This document shows, in pieces, positions 51,752-61,617 of a DNA stretch of 64,000 nt. The notes below the pieces were generated by a model, which saw nothing but the letters and a program-made list of their open reading frames with translations, did no database searches and was not told the origin of the DNA. Numbering within the stretch: position 1 is the first letter of the stretch; each line of letters begins with the position of its first letter. Both the position numbers and the translations under genes were made by a program. Source of the DNA: Halomonas sp. (GTDB lineage Bacteria > Pseudomonadota > Gammaproteobacteria > Pseudomonadales > Halomonadaceae); the NCBI GenBank assembly GCA_018401555.1, contig JAGYKP010000086.1:106049-170048 (forward strand), written 5' to 3'.

Positions 51752-53306
51752 TCAGGTCAGGCTGGGGCCCGCCTTGACGATTGCCTCGCTGACGCCGTCG
51801 AACTTCTTGAAGTTGTCGACGAACTTGGCAGCCAGCTCCTGGCGCTGACGGTCGTAGGCGTCCTTGTCTTCCCAGGTCTCGCGCGGGTCGAGCAGGCTGG
51901 AGTCGACACCCGGCACGGCGGTGGGCACGTCGAGGTTGAGGCCATCGAGGCGATGGGTCTCGACCTCGCGCAGCATGCCGGACTGGATGGCACTGATGAT
52001 GGCGCGGGTGGTGGGGATGGAGAAGCGCGAACCGCCCTCGCCATAGGAACCACCGGTCCAGCCGGTGTTGACCAGGTAGACCTGGGCGTCCTTCTCCTCC
52101 ACGCGCTTGATCAGCAGGTCGGCGTACTCACGCGCCGGACGCGGGAAGAACGGCGCGCCGAAACAGGTGGAGAAGGTGGCGGCCAGGCCCTCGGAGGAGC
52201 CCATCTCGGTGGAGCCCACCTTGGCGGTGTAGCCGGAGAGGAAGTGGTAGGCCGCGGCCTCCTTGGAGAGCACGGAGACCGGGGGCAGCACGCCGGACAT
52301 GTCGCAGGTCAGGAAGACGATGGCGTTGGGCTCGCCGGCACGGTTCTCGGGAACGCGCTTCTCGACGTGCTCCAGCGGGTAGGCGGCTCGCGAGTTCTGG
52401 GTCAGGCTGTCATCGGCGTAGTCCGGCTCGCGGCGATCGTCGAGGACCACGTTCTCCAGCACGGTGCCGAACTTGATGGCGTTCCAGATGACCGGCTCGT
52501 TCTTCTCGGAGAGGTCGATGCACTTGGCGTAGCAGCCGCCCTCGATGTTGAAGACGGTGCCCGGCCCCCAGGCGTGCTCGTCGTCACCGATCAGGTAGCG
52601 CGCCTGGTCGGCGGAGAGGGTCGTCTTGCCGGTACCGGAGAGGCCGAAGAACAGGCGGGTCTCGCCGTCCTCGCCGACGTTGGCCGGAGCAGTGCATCGG
52701 CAGCACGTCGAACTCGGGCAGCAGGAAGTTCTGCACCGAGAACATCGCCTTCTTCATCTCGCCGGCGTAGCGCATGCCGGCGATCAGCACCTTCTTCTCG
52801 GCGAAGTTGATGATCACGGTGCCGTCGGAGTTGGTGCCGTCGCGGGACGGGTCACACTCGAAGCTGGCGGCGTTGAGGATGGTCCACTCCGCCTTGGCAG
52901 AGGGGTTGTAGGCCTCGGGGCGCACGAACATGGTGCGGCCGAACAGGTTCTGCCAGGCGGTCTCGGTCTGCACGCGTACCGGCAGGTAGTAGTCCGGGTC
53001 GCTGCCCACGTGCAGCTCGGAGACATAGTGCTCCTTGCCGGTCAGGTAGGCCTCGACGCGATCCCAGAGGGCCGCAAACTTCTCGGCGTCGAAGGGACGG
53101 TTGACGCTGCCCCAGTCGATCTTGGCGCTGGTGGAGGGCTCGTCGACGATATAGCGATCCTTGGGCGAGCGACCGGTACGCACGCCGGTGCTCACCACCA
53201 GGGCGCCGTTGGCGGCCAGGCGGCCTTCGCCGCTGGCCACTGACCGCTCGATCAGTTCGGCGCTGCTGAGATTGACGTGGGCGTGAGAAGCTTGGGGTGT
53301 GGTCAT
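51752..53306 (-). CDS. pckA: Phosphoenolpyruvate carboxykinase, ATP type (frameshifted)
   Basis: PckA converts oxaloacetate and ATP to PEP at the start of gluconeogenesis. About 517 aa: [54 protein letters not shown], the P-loop [53 protein letters not shown] and [20 protein letters not shown] are all present. One extra G near 52690 (TCCGGCCAAC for TCCGCCAAC) splits the frame just before the P-loop. It is adjacent to hslO, as in E. coli. Confidence 0.94.
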
Positions 53307-53609
53307 GTCGATTCCTGGGCCGTGGGCCGATTCTCTCGTGTGCCTGGCGTCGCCGAAGACGCGGAAAAGCCGGGGGAGGGATCGCGACCGGACGGACGGT
53401 GGGCCGTCCTCTGCGAGCGGTCGCGTCTGAAAGCGGCGCCATTATGGCAAAAAGGACCGGGGCGGGAAACGCCCTTTTTAGGCGGAATTCATGTAGTTTT
53501 TCTACAACATGAAGAATTTCGCCGCCGATTTTCTTGTGCAGCGCAATATCGGCGGCGGTAGCCAGGCTGGTGACTCTGCTGAGCCGGCCTGGCACAGGCG
53601 AGCAGGTGC
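53307..53609 (-). promoter_or_regulatory. Intergenic region upstream of pckA with a candidate operator
   Basis: No gene is supported in these 300 bases. At 53492-53506 lies TGTAG-TTTTT-CTACA, a 5-bp inverted repeat about 190 bases from the pckA start, flanked by CATG on both sides, with a separate CGCC/GGCG palindrome about 20 bases away. It is a candidate site for a regulator of gluconeogenesis; the regulator is unknown. Confidence 0.35.
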
Positions 53610-54485
53610 TCAGTGCAGGGTCGCCGGCGGCTCGCTGGCACCGGCCAGCAGCGCCTCGACCTCCTCCACGGAGAAGGCATAGCGGGTGTGACAGAAATGG
53701 CACTGGGTCTCGATGCCGCCCTGCTCCGCCAGCACGTCACGCAGCTCCTCGGCCCCCAGCGTCACCAGGGCATCGGCGATGCGCTCCCGGGAGCAGGTAC
53801 AGCCGAAACGCAGCGCCTTGGGCTCGAAGATTCGCACCGTCTCCTCGTGGTAGAGGCGCTGGAGCAGCTCCTGGGGGGCAAGACCCAGCAGCTCCTCCTC
53901 CTTGACGGTCGCCGCCAGGTGCACGCTGCGGTCCCAGGCGTCGAGATCCTGGTTCTGGGACTCATCGGGCATGCGCTGCAGGAGCAGGCCGCCGGCGCGT
54001 CGGCCATCGGCGGCCAGCCACAGTCGGGTGGGCAACTGCTCGGACTGGGCGAAGTAGTCGGCCAGGCAGTCGGCCAGGCTATCGCGGTCCAGGGCGACGA
54101 TGCCCTGATAGCGGTGCCCCTCGCGGGGGTCCAGGGTGATCATGATCTGCCCCTCGCCCACCAGTTCACGGAAGCCGGCCTCCTCGCCGGGGATCGCCGC
54201 GTCCTCGGCCATGCGGGCGATGGCGCGCAGCTCGCCGCCGGGGTTGGATTCGGCCATCAGCAGGGCCAGGGCACCGCTTCCGCGCACCTCGATACTCAGG
54301 GTGCCGTCGAGCTTGACGGTGTCGGTGAGCAGGGCCACCGCGGCGAGCAGCTCGCCGAGCAGGTGATTCACCGCCGGGGGATAGGCGTGGCGATCGAGGA
54401 CCTCGGAATAGGCCTGCTCGAGGGTTACGAGCTCGCCGCGCACGTTGGTGTTGTCGAACAGGAAGCGCTGGATCTGGTCGGTCAT
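53610..54485 (-). CDS. hslO: Redox-regulated chaperone Hsp33
   Basis: Hsp33 is a holdase activated by oxidation of a zinc-binding Cys centre. The 291-aa protein starts [26 protein letters not shown] and ends with the redox switch: GCTCSRER (CxC) and CHFCHTRY (CxxC) separated by 33 residues, with all four Cys intact. The middle has [18 protein letters not shown]. The ATG at 54485 is chosen as in E. coli; an upstream in-frame extension is not conserved. Downstream of it on the same strand is pckA. Frame intact. Confidence 0.95.
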   Translation of the reverse strand: MTDQIQRFLFDNTNVRGELVTLEQAYSEVLDRHAYPPAVNHLLGELLAAVALLTDTVKLDGTLSIEVRGSGALALLMAESNPGGELRAIARMAEDAAIPGEEAGFRELVGEGQIMITLDPREGHRYQGIVALDRDSLADCLADYFAQSEQLPTRLWLAADGRRAGGLLLQRMPDESQNQDLDAWDRSVHLAATVKEEELLGLAPQELLQRLYHEETVRIFEPKALRFGCTCSRERIADALVTLGAEELRDVLAEQGGIETQCHFCHTRYAFSVEEVEALLAGASEPPATLH

Positions 54486-54549
54486 GGGACTCGTGTCTGG
54501 ATATGAAGTTGGGCGCATTCTACCAAAAAACGTTCGAAGCTTTTCCGGC

Positions 54550-54634
54550 GGCAGGCCTCCGAAGAGGCGCTGTAAATCCCTCCCTGGAAGCTACCGACGC
54601 CATCCCTGGCGTAGGACCTCTTCTACAGCCTGCC
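54550..54634. repeat. Nested inverted-repeat element between yqjG-like gene and hslO
   Basis: An 85-base structure: outer arms GGCAGG/CCTGCC (54550, 54629), then GAAGAGG/CCTCTTC (54561, 54617) and CTGTA/TACAG (54570, 54624), enclosing the perfect hairpin ACGCCA-TCCC-TGGCGT (54597-54612). The mix of outer arms around CCATCCCTGG is reminiscent of intergenic mobile or dispersed repeats in marine gammaproteobacteria. Only one copy is seen in this window. Confidence 0.5.
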
Positions 54635-54650
54635 CCCGGCGCTTCTCACT

Positions 54651-55661
54651 TCACTGGGAAACACTGCCCCTTATTCCCTGCCCCGGCAGGCGCTCGCGGT
54701 CGTGGGGGCGCGAAAGTTCGAGGATGGGACCATGCGGCACGATACGCGTGGGGTTGATGGTTTCGTGGCTGTAGTAGTAGTGGCGCTTGATATGGTCGAG
54801 GTCTACGGTCTCCTTCACTCCCGGCCACTGGTAGAGCTCGCGCAGGTAGTTCGAGAGGTTGGGGTAGTCCTCGATGCGCCGCAGGTTGCACTTGAAGTGG
54901 CCGTGATAGACGGCGTCGAAACGTACCAGAGTGGTGAACAGGCGAATATCCGCCTCGGTGAGCCACTCGCCGGCCAGGTAGCGGTGCTCGGCCAGGCGTG
55001 CCTCCATGCGGTCCAGCGCCGCGAACAGCGCCACCACATGCTTCTCGTAGACCGCCTGCTCGGTGGCAAAGCCCGACTTGTAGACACCGTTGTTGATGTG
55101 GTCATAGACATCGGCGTTGACCGCGTCGATGGTCTCGCGCAGGTCCTCGGGATAGAAGTCCAGGCGGTTGCCGGTGAGCTCGTCGAAGGCGCCATTGAAC
55201 ATGCGCAGCAGCTCGGCGGACTCGTTGTTGACGATGCGCCCTGCCCGCTTGTCCCACAGCGCCGGCACCGTGACCCGGCCGGTGTAGTGCGGGTCGGTCA
55301 GGGTGTAGAGCTCGCGGTGATAGGCCACGCCGTTGACGGGGTCACCGCTCGAGCCCTCGTCCTCATGGTAGGTCCAGCCCTGGTCGAGCATCAGCGGGCT
55401 GACGTGGGAAAGGCCGACAAGCCCATCCAGCCCCTTGAGCCTGCGCATGATCATCACGCGGTGAGCCCAGGGGCAGGCCAGCGAGACATAGAGGTGGTAG
55501 CGACCCGCCTCGGCGGGCAGTCCCGGCTGGCCATCGGGGCCGGCGCCGCCGTCACGGGTAATCCAGTCACGCAGCTGGGCGGACTCGCGCACGAACTCGC
55601 CACCGTGCTTGTCGGTGTCGTACCACTGGTCGTGCCACTTGCCGTCGATCAACAGGCCCAT
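54651..55661 (-). CDS. Glutathionyl-hydroquinone reductase, YqjG/EcM4 type
   Basis: A 336-aa glutathione transferase of the Xi class that removes glutathione from glutathionyl-hydroquinones. The active-site Cys lies in LACPWAHRVMIMRRLKGL (SLACPWAHR). Other family features: SHVSPLMLDQGWTY, VPALWDKRAGRIVNNESAELLRMFN, EADIRLFTTLVRFDAVYHGHFKCNLRRI. The C-terminal tail (LELSRPHDRERLPGQGIRGSVSQ) is longer than in E. coli YqjG. It lies beside a LysR regulator and a pirin gene, as yqjG, yhaJ and yhaK do in E. coli. Frame intact. Confidence 0.9.
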   Translation of the reverse strand: MGLLIDGKWHDQWYDTDKHGGEFVRESAQLRDWITRDGGAGPDGQPGLPAEAGRYHLYVSLACPWAHRVMIMRRLKGLDGLVGLSHVSPLMLDQGWTYHEDEGSSGDPVNGVAYHRELYTLTDPHYTGRVTVPALWDKRAGRIVNNESAELLRMFNGAFDELTGNRLDFYPEDLRETIDAVNADVYDHINNGVYKSGFATEQAVYEKHVVALFAALDRMEARLAEHRYLAGEWLTEADIRLFTTLVRFDAVYHGHFKCNLRRIEDYPNLSNYLRELYQWPGVKETVDLDHIKRHYYYSHETINPTRIVPHGPILELSRPHDRERLPGQGIRGSVSQ

Positions 55662-55722
55662 GGGGATCCTCCTCTGGTGGGCGACCTTCGCCGCCGGTGG
55701 GTCGGTATCCCCCTAGCGTAGT

Positions 55723-55740
55723 GCGAAACTATCGACGCTT
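55723..55740. promoter_or_regulatory. Shared motif upstream of the yqjG-like gene
   Basis: GCGAAACTAT-CGA-CGCTT. The first ten bases are identical to the motif at 56702-56711 in the LysR/pirin intergenic region. It is 62 bases upstream of the yqjG-like ATG and a likely binding site of the adjacent LysR regulator. Confidence 0.5.
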
Positions 55741-55761
55741 CAGCGCATATTCTGGGCGCTT

Positions 55762-56678
55762 TCATTCGATAGCATCGAATTCAATCTCGCCAGGAACGCG
55801 CTGAACCTCCGTGGTCAGGGCTCCGGCCAGGAAGCGGGTCGCGGGTCCGGCGCGGTCGCGGTCGCGATGGATCAGCTGCACGGGGATCTCACGGATACCG
55901 CCGGGCGGTGAGCGGCAGCGGCTGGAGGCGCCCGCTATCGAGTGCCTGGCGAATCCGCGTCTCCGGCAGCCAGGCGAAGCCGAGGCCACGCTCCAGCATG
56001 TCGATGGAGGTCTCCAGGTGGCTCAGGGTCCAGCGCTGCTCGGCCTTGAGCCACCCCGCATCCATGGATTGCCGCAGCGCCGAGTCGCGCACCACCAGCT
56101 GGCGGTGCTGCACCAGGTCCCGCAGGTCCAGCGGCCGCCCCAGCCGATGCAGCGGATGCTGCGGATGGGCGACCGCCACGAAGCGCACGGTGGCCAGCGG
56201 CTCGCCCAGGAACCCCTGGGCGGAGAGCCCCGAGATCACCAGGTCGGCCCCGGCCGTCGTAGAGCATCTCGATGCCGCCGTTGAGCACCGTCTCGTGAAG
56301 CTGCACCCGCACATGGGGATAGGCCGCGGAGAAGGTGGCCAGGGCGCGGGCCAGGGCATCGGGGGGAAACACCTGATCCACCGCCAGCACCACTTCGGCC
56401 TCGAGGCCCTCGGCGAGGCTGCCTGCCACCTCTTCCAGCGCCGCGGCGCTCTCGATCAGCTGCCGTGCGCGGCGCAACAGCATCTCGCCCGCCTCGGTCA
56501 GCCGTACCTGGCGCCCGGCCGGCTCCAGGACACGCACTCCGAGCTGCTCTTCCAGCTTGTGCACCGCGTGGTTGAGGGTGGAGGGACTCTTGTGGATCGC
56601 CTCGGCGGCACGCGCGAAACCACCGTGATCGACGACCGCCGCCAACATCTGCCACTGGGCCAGGGTGACACGGGACAT
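55762..56678 (-). CDS. LysR-family regulator, YhaJ-like (frameshifted)
   Basis: A LysR-type regulator of about 305 aa. MSRVTLAQWQMLAAVVDHGGFARAAEAIHKSPSTLNHAVHKLEEQLGVRVLEPAGRQVRLTEAG is the winged helix-turn-helix and linker. The effector domain continues as ADLVISGLSAQGFLGEPLATVRFVAVAHPQHPL and LETSIDMLERGLGFAWLPETRI. Breaks near 56255 and 55905. YhaJ is the closest remembered relative; in E. coli it activates yqjF and yhaK in response to quinone-like and nitroaromatic compounds. It sits between a yqjG-like gene and a pirin gene, both of which have the same candidate motif upstream. Confidence 0.75.
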
Positions 56679-56701
56679 TTCGAACTCCTCGAACATACAA
56701 A

Positions 56702-56725
56702 GCGAAACTATGCGCTTAAGTTTCG
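56702..56725. promoter_or_regulatory. Inverted-repeat motif between the LysR and pirin genes
   Basis: CGAAACT-N9-AGTTTCG (56703-56725), with GCGAAACTAT at 56702-56711 matching the motif upstream of the yqjG-like gene. It fits the two-half-site geometry used by LysR regulators. Confidence 0.5.
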
Positions 56726-56749
56726 AAAAAACCGACCTAAAATACCAGC

Positions 56750-57646
56750 ATGACATCACTCACCACGAGGCAATTCCGCGAGCTCCTCCCGACTCCGCCA
56801 GGTCCAGCAGCTACAGCCGAGCCGGCCCAGCCAGGACGGCGACGGCGTCAAGATCCGCCGCATCCACGACTTCGGCGGCGGCCTGGACCCCTTCCTGATG
56901 CTCGACGAGCTGGGCTCCGAGCGGGCCGACGACTATATCGGCGGCTTCCCGCCGCATCCTCACCGCGGCATGCAGACCCTGACCTATGTGCTCCACGGCG
57001 GCCTGACTCACGAGGATCACCTGGGACACTCCAGCACCATCCGCGCCGGCGATGCCCAGTGGATGCACACCGGCCGCGGCATCATCCACTCCGAGATGCC
57101 GCTCACCGACAGCCAGGGCCTGCACGCCTTCCAGCTGTGGATCAACCTGGCCGCCAGCGAGAAAATGAGCGCCCCCACCTATCGTGACGTACGCGCCACC
57201 GAGATGCCGCGGCTGGGCAGCCTGACCGAGGACGCCCGAGGCAGCGAGCTGACCGCCCTGGGGGACGCTGGCAGCGCGACGATGGCGAGGCCATCGAGGG
57301 GCCGCTGGATGGCCTGGCCGGCCAGGCTGGCGTGGCCCATGTCCGCCTGGGGCCGGTAAGCGAGCTTGCGCTGCGCGTCGATGCCCCGACCCTGCTGGTC
57401 TACGTGTTCGCGGGCGAACTCGAGGTCGGCGAGACTCGGGTACCGGCCGGCCAGCTGGCGCGCCTGGGCAACGGCAACCGCCTCATGCTATCCAGCGCCG
57501 AGGGCGCCGACGCCCTGTTGCTGGCGGGCACTCCCCACGGCGAGCCCATCGCCCACTACGGGCCCTTCGTGATGAACCACCAGCATGAGCTGGATCAGGC
57601 GCTACGCGACTATCGCGATGGCAGCTTCGCCGACGGTACGGCCTGA
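56750..57646 (+). CDS. Pirin-family protein, YhaK-like (frameshifted)
   Basis: A bicupin protein of about 295 aa. MTSLTTRQFRELL opens the gene, then in the next frames RIHDFGGGLDPFLMLDELGSERADDYIGGFPPHPHRGMQTLTYVLHGGLTHEDHLG with the metal-binding His residues, MHTGRGIIHSEMP, LHAFQLWINLA and the C-terminal HGEPIAHYGPFVMNHQHELDQAL. Breaks near 56800 and 57275. Some pirins are quercetinases or redox-sensitive metal proteins; E. coli YhaK is induced under oxidative/quinone stress. Divergent from the LysR gene with a 71-base gap. Confidence 0.83.
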
Positions 57647-57780
57647 GCACCACCCGAAGGTGGCCGGCCGGGGGTTGCAATCTCCGGCCGGCTTCGTTCC
57701 AATGGATACTTAGAAAACAGCGTTCACACCACCCTCTTCCACCCTGCGGATCGGCACGCTGGCTGCTCGGGGCGGCACAG

Positions 57781-57796
57781 CTGTGTATACATACAG
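57781..57796. promoter_or_regulatory. LexA-like SOS box upstream of the M23 endopeptidase gene
   Basis: CTGT-GTATACAT-ACAG agrees with the gammaproteobacterial LexA consensus CTGTATATATATACAG at 14 of 16 positions, including both CTGT and ACAG arms. It is 78 bases before the mepM-like start and 135 bases after the pirin stop. Confidence 0.55.
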
Positions 57797-57873
57797 CCTA
57801 GGCAGCACCCGCATCATGGGTTAAGGTTCAGAAGCCTTTTTCTACCTTTATCTATATTCACTGGCCTTTACCC

Positions 57874-59673
57874 ATGCTGCGAGTCCTCCATTCGCTGCCC
57901 CGCACGCACAAGCTGTTGCTGTTACCGGTCGCCACCATGGTCACCGTGCTGGGCGCACAGAAGATCGTCACCACCTATCAGGATGTCCAGCGCGACTCCC
58001 GGTCGCTGGAAACCGTCGTGATTCCCCTCGACGCCGACGCCACCTCCCGCCTGCCCTCGCTGAGCCTTCAGCGCGGGCCCGTGGGTGACGCCATCGAACT
58101 GGCCAACCAGGCACTGGATGCCACGCGCCAGCGTGTGCCCATCACCCAGCTGAAGGTCAGCGAGGTAGTCGACCTCGAACTCATCGATGAGGCCGGTGCC
58201 GCCAGAGCAGGCACCGCGCCTCCGCTGCTGGCCCGCCCGCCGATGACGCCACCCCGGGTGGCGACACGCCACTGATGATGGCCCAGGCACCGACCAGCAA
58301 TACCCTGGACGAGCACGCGGTGCGCATCGCCACCGAGATCGCGGCGCAGGATGCCCGCGGACTCGACCGCGGTGCCGTGCATATCGCCACGGTGATCGGC
58401 ACCATCGGCAGCGGCATGCTCGACCATGATGGCAGCCTGGTGGCGGACGCCACCTCCTACGAGGAGATCCCCGAAGGCGAGCTGAGCATACTCGACGACG
58501 GACCGGTGCTGCTCGAGCAGGAGATCGCCGCGCGTGAGCCCTATGTCCCGGAGTGGGAGACCTATACGGTACAGTCGGGCGACGCCTTCGCGGTGATGGC
58601 CCAGAACCGCCTGGGCCTGGGCTACAGCGAGGTCCTGGCCTTGCTGGATCAGCTGCCCGACAGGAACATGCTCGAGCGCTGGCGGGTCGGCACTCGCCTC
58701 GACTACCAGCTGGACGAGGATGGCAGCCTGCTCTCGCTGCGCATGATGCGCGACGCCCGCAGCGGCTTCGTCGTCGAGCGCGAAGGCGAGGCCTTCGAGG
58801 TCGCCAGCATCGAGCGTACCGGCGAGGCCGCCCAGCGCCTGTTCGCCGGTACCGTCAGCGGCAGCTTCACCCGCTCGGCCCAGGCCACCGGTCTCTCCAG
58901 CACCGAGGTCTCGCGCCTGACCCACGTGCTGGGCAAGAAGCTCGACTTCCGCCGCGACACCCGTCGCGGCGATCGTTTTCAGGTGCTGGTCGAGTCCGAC
59001 GTGATCGACGGTGAAAGCTTCGACCCGCGCATCCTGGCGGTCCAGTACGAAGGGGAGCGCACCGAGCTGACCCTGGTCCGCAACAGCTCCGACAACAACT
59101 TCTATACGCCGGAGGGCGAGAGCCTCGATCCCGCCTTCAACCGCTATCCCTTCGAGGGACGTTACCGGCTGAGCTCAAACTTCAACCCGCGCCGCAAGCA
59201 CCCGGTGACCGGGCGCGTCAGCCCACACAAGGGTACCGATTTCGCCATGCCGATCGGCACGCCGATCACCGCTCCCTCGGACGGCGTGGTCGAGTCCGTG
59301 CGCAGCCACTACGCCGCCGGCCGCTACGTGGTGATCCGCCACGACAACGGCTACCGCACCCGCTACCTGCACCTCTCCAAGCCGCTGGTCAGCCGCGGCG
59401 AGCGCGTGAGCATGGGGCAGCGTATCGCCCTCTCCGGCAACACCGGCCGCAGCACCGGGCCCCACCTGCACTACGAGGTACTGGTCAACGACAACCAGGT
59501 CGACGCCATGCAGGTCAAGCTGCCCGAGAACAGGAGTCTCGCGGGCGATCGCCTGGTCGCCTTCCAGCGTGAGGCCAAGCCGCTGCTCGCCACCCTGAAG
59601 TCCGGCGAGGTCGGCCCGGTGGTGGCCAGCGCCCGCGAAGCGGAGTCCCGACGAGGAGGCCGACGAGGGCTGA
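57874..59673 (+). CDS. Murein DD-endopeptidase of the M23 family, MepM-like (frameshifted)
   Basis: A periplasmic or membrane-anchored peptidoglycan hydrolase that cleaves cross-links to allow wall expansion. About 600 aa: N-terminal hydrophobic segment (LHSLPRTHKLLLLPVATMVTVLGAQ), an OapA/LysM-like region (YTVQSGDAFAVMAQNRLGLGYSEVLALLD), a coiled linker, then the M23 catalytic domain with SPHKGTDFAMPIGTPI (HxxxD zinc ligands), RYVVIRHDNGYRTRYLHLSK and GRSTGPHLHYEVLVN (HxH). Breaks near 58230 and 59648; the second hides the stop (EAESDEEADEG, TGA at 59671) and lets the frame run into the next gene. A LexA-like box precedes it. Confidence 0.85.
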
Positions 59674-59759
59674 TCGCGCGTCGCACCATCCCTGCTGTTC
59701 CGCTGCGCCCCGCCATCGTGCGGGGCGCTCTCGCTTCTGCCCCGCCCCCGGAGAGCCCC

Positions 59760-61617
59760 GTGTCATCCCCCACCACGCGTTCGCCCCGCCCCGCCCCGCC
59801 ACCCGAGCCGCCTGGCGGCCGCTTCCTCGGCGTGTTCCGCTACAGCCGCCGCGCCATGGTGCTGGTGTGGCAGACCTCGCGGGCGCTCACCGTGGGCCTG
59901 GCGATCGCCACCCTGGTAGCCGGGGTGCTGCCGGCGGTAGCCGCCTGGCTCGGCCAGCTGATCGTCGACGCCGTGGTCGCCGCCATGGAGCACCACGAGG
60001 CCACCGGTGAGGCCGACTGGTGGCCGGTGCTGCGCTACGTGCTGGCCGAGGCCGGTGTGATCGCCGCCATCGCCCTGGCCCAGCGGGCGCTCTCCGCCCA
60101 GCAGTCGCTGCTGCGCGCCCTGCTCGGCCAGAAGGTCAACGTGATGATCCTCGAGAAGGCCGGCACCCTGAGCCTCGCCCAGTTCGAGGATTCCGAGTTC
60201 TACGACAAGCTCACCCGGGCCCGCCGCGAGGCATCGGTCCGCCCCCTGGGGCTGGTCAACAAGACCTTCTCCCTGGCCCAGAACGGCATCTCGCTGATCA
60301 GCTTCGGGGTGCTGCTGGTGCAGTTCTCGCCCTGGGCACCGCTGGTGCTGGTGATCGGCGCCCTGCCGGTATTCATCTCCGAGGCCAAGTTCTCCGGCGA
60401 CGCCTTCCGGCTGTTCCGCTGGCGCTCACCCCAGACCCGCATGCAGATGTATCTGGAGACCGTGCTGGCCCGCGAGGACAGCATCAAGGAGGTCAAGCTC
60501 TTCGGCCTGGAACCGCTGCTGCTCGACCGCTACCGCAAGATCTTCGACACCCTCTACGCCGAGGATCGCCGGCTCACGCTGCGCCGCGAGGGCTGGGGCT
60601 TCGTGCTGGGTCTGCTGGGCACCCTGGCCTTCTACGGCGCCTACGCCTGGGTGGTGGTGGAGACCATCACCGGCACCCTGAGCCTGGGCCAGATGACCAT
60701 GTACCTGATGGTCTTCAAGCAGGGGCAGGCGGCGCTCTCGGCGAGCCTGACCTCGATCAGCGGCATGTACGAGGACAACCTCTACCTTTCCAACCTCTAC
60801 GAGTACCTGAGCAGCCGGTGGCCCCGGAAGCGGGCAGCCTGACCGCGGGCTCTCGCCCCGGCGACGGCATCCGCTTCGAGAACGTGGGCTTCACCTACCC
60901 CGGCGCCGAGACGCCCGCCCTCACGGGCATCTCGCTACACCTCAGGCCCAGCGAGAGCCTGGCACTGGTGGGCGCCAACGGCTCGGGCAAGACCACCCTG
61001 ATCAAGCTGCTGACCCGGCTCTCATGAGCCGAGCACGGGGCGCATCCTGCTCGACGGCAACGACCTGCGCGAGTGGGACGTCCAGGCGCTGCGCCGGCGC
61101 ATCGGGGTGATCTTCCAGGACTTCGTGCGCTACCAGATGAAGGTCGGCGAGAACCTCGGCGCCGGTGACGTGGCCGCCTTCGAGGACGAGGCACGCTGGC
61201 GCGAGGCGGCCCGCCGCGGCCCTGGCCGACGACTTCATCGCCGAGATGCCGGGCGGCTACCACACCCAGCTGGGACGCTGGTTCAAGGGCGGCCAGGAGC
61301 TCTCCGGCGGCCAGTGGCAGAAGGTCGCCCTGTCGCGGGCCTATATGCGCGAGAGCGCCGATATCCTGGTCCTCGACGAGCCCACCGCGGCCATGGATGC
61401 CGCCGCCGAGGCGGCTGTCTACGCCGACTTCCGCGACCACAGCCAGGGCAAGATGACCATCCTGATCTCCCACCGCTTCTCCACGGTGCGCGCCGCCGAC
61501 CAGATCCTGGTGATCGATGGCGGCGAGATCCTCGAGCAGGGCGACCACCAGAGCCTGATGGCCGCCAATGGCCGCTATGCGCGGCTGTTCCGCCTGCAGG
61601 CCAAGGGCTATGAGTGA
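59760..61617 (+). CDS. ABC exporter, fused membrane and ATPase domains (frameshifted)
   Basis: A half-transporter of about 618 aa. Six membrane helices are visible (ALTVGLAIATLVAGVLPAVAAWLG, YVLAEAGVIAAIALAQR, FGVLLVQFSPWAPLVLVIGALPVF, GFVLGLLGTLAFYGAYAWVVV and others). The ATPase has Walker A GANGSGKTT, the Q-loop FQDFVRYQMKVGENL, the signature ELSGGQWQKVALSRAY, Walker B ILVLDEPTAAMD and SHRFSTVR. Breaks near 60822, 61022 and 61218. GTG at 59760 is preceded by GGAGAG. Substrate unknown; the membrane domain resembles lipid/peptide exporters. Its stop abuts the L,D-transpeptidase stop with no gap. Confidence 0.8.

Noticed and set aside
58275..60842. An 855-aa protein joining an M23 peptidase to ABC membrane helices
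   Set aside because: The fusion depends on one indel near 59648; restoring the frame gives a stop at 59671 and a GTG start with ribosome-binding site for the ABC gene at 59760.
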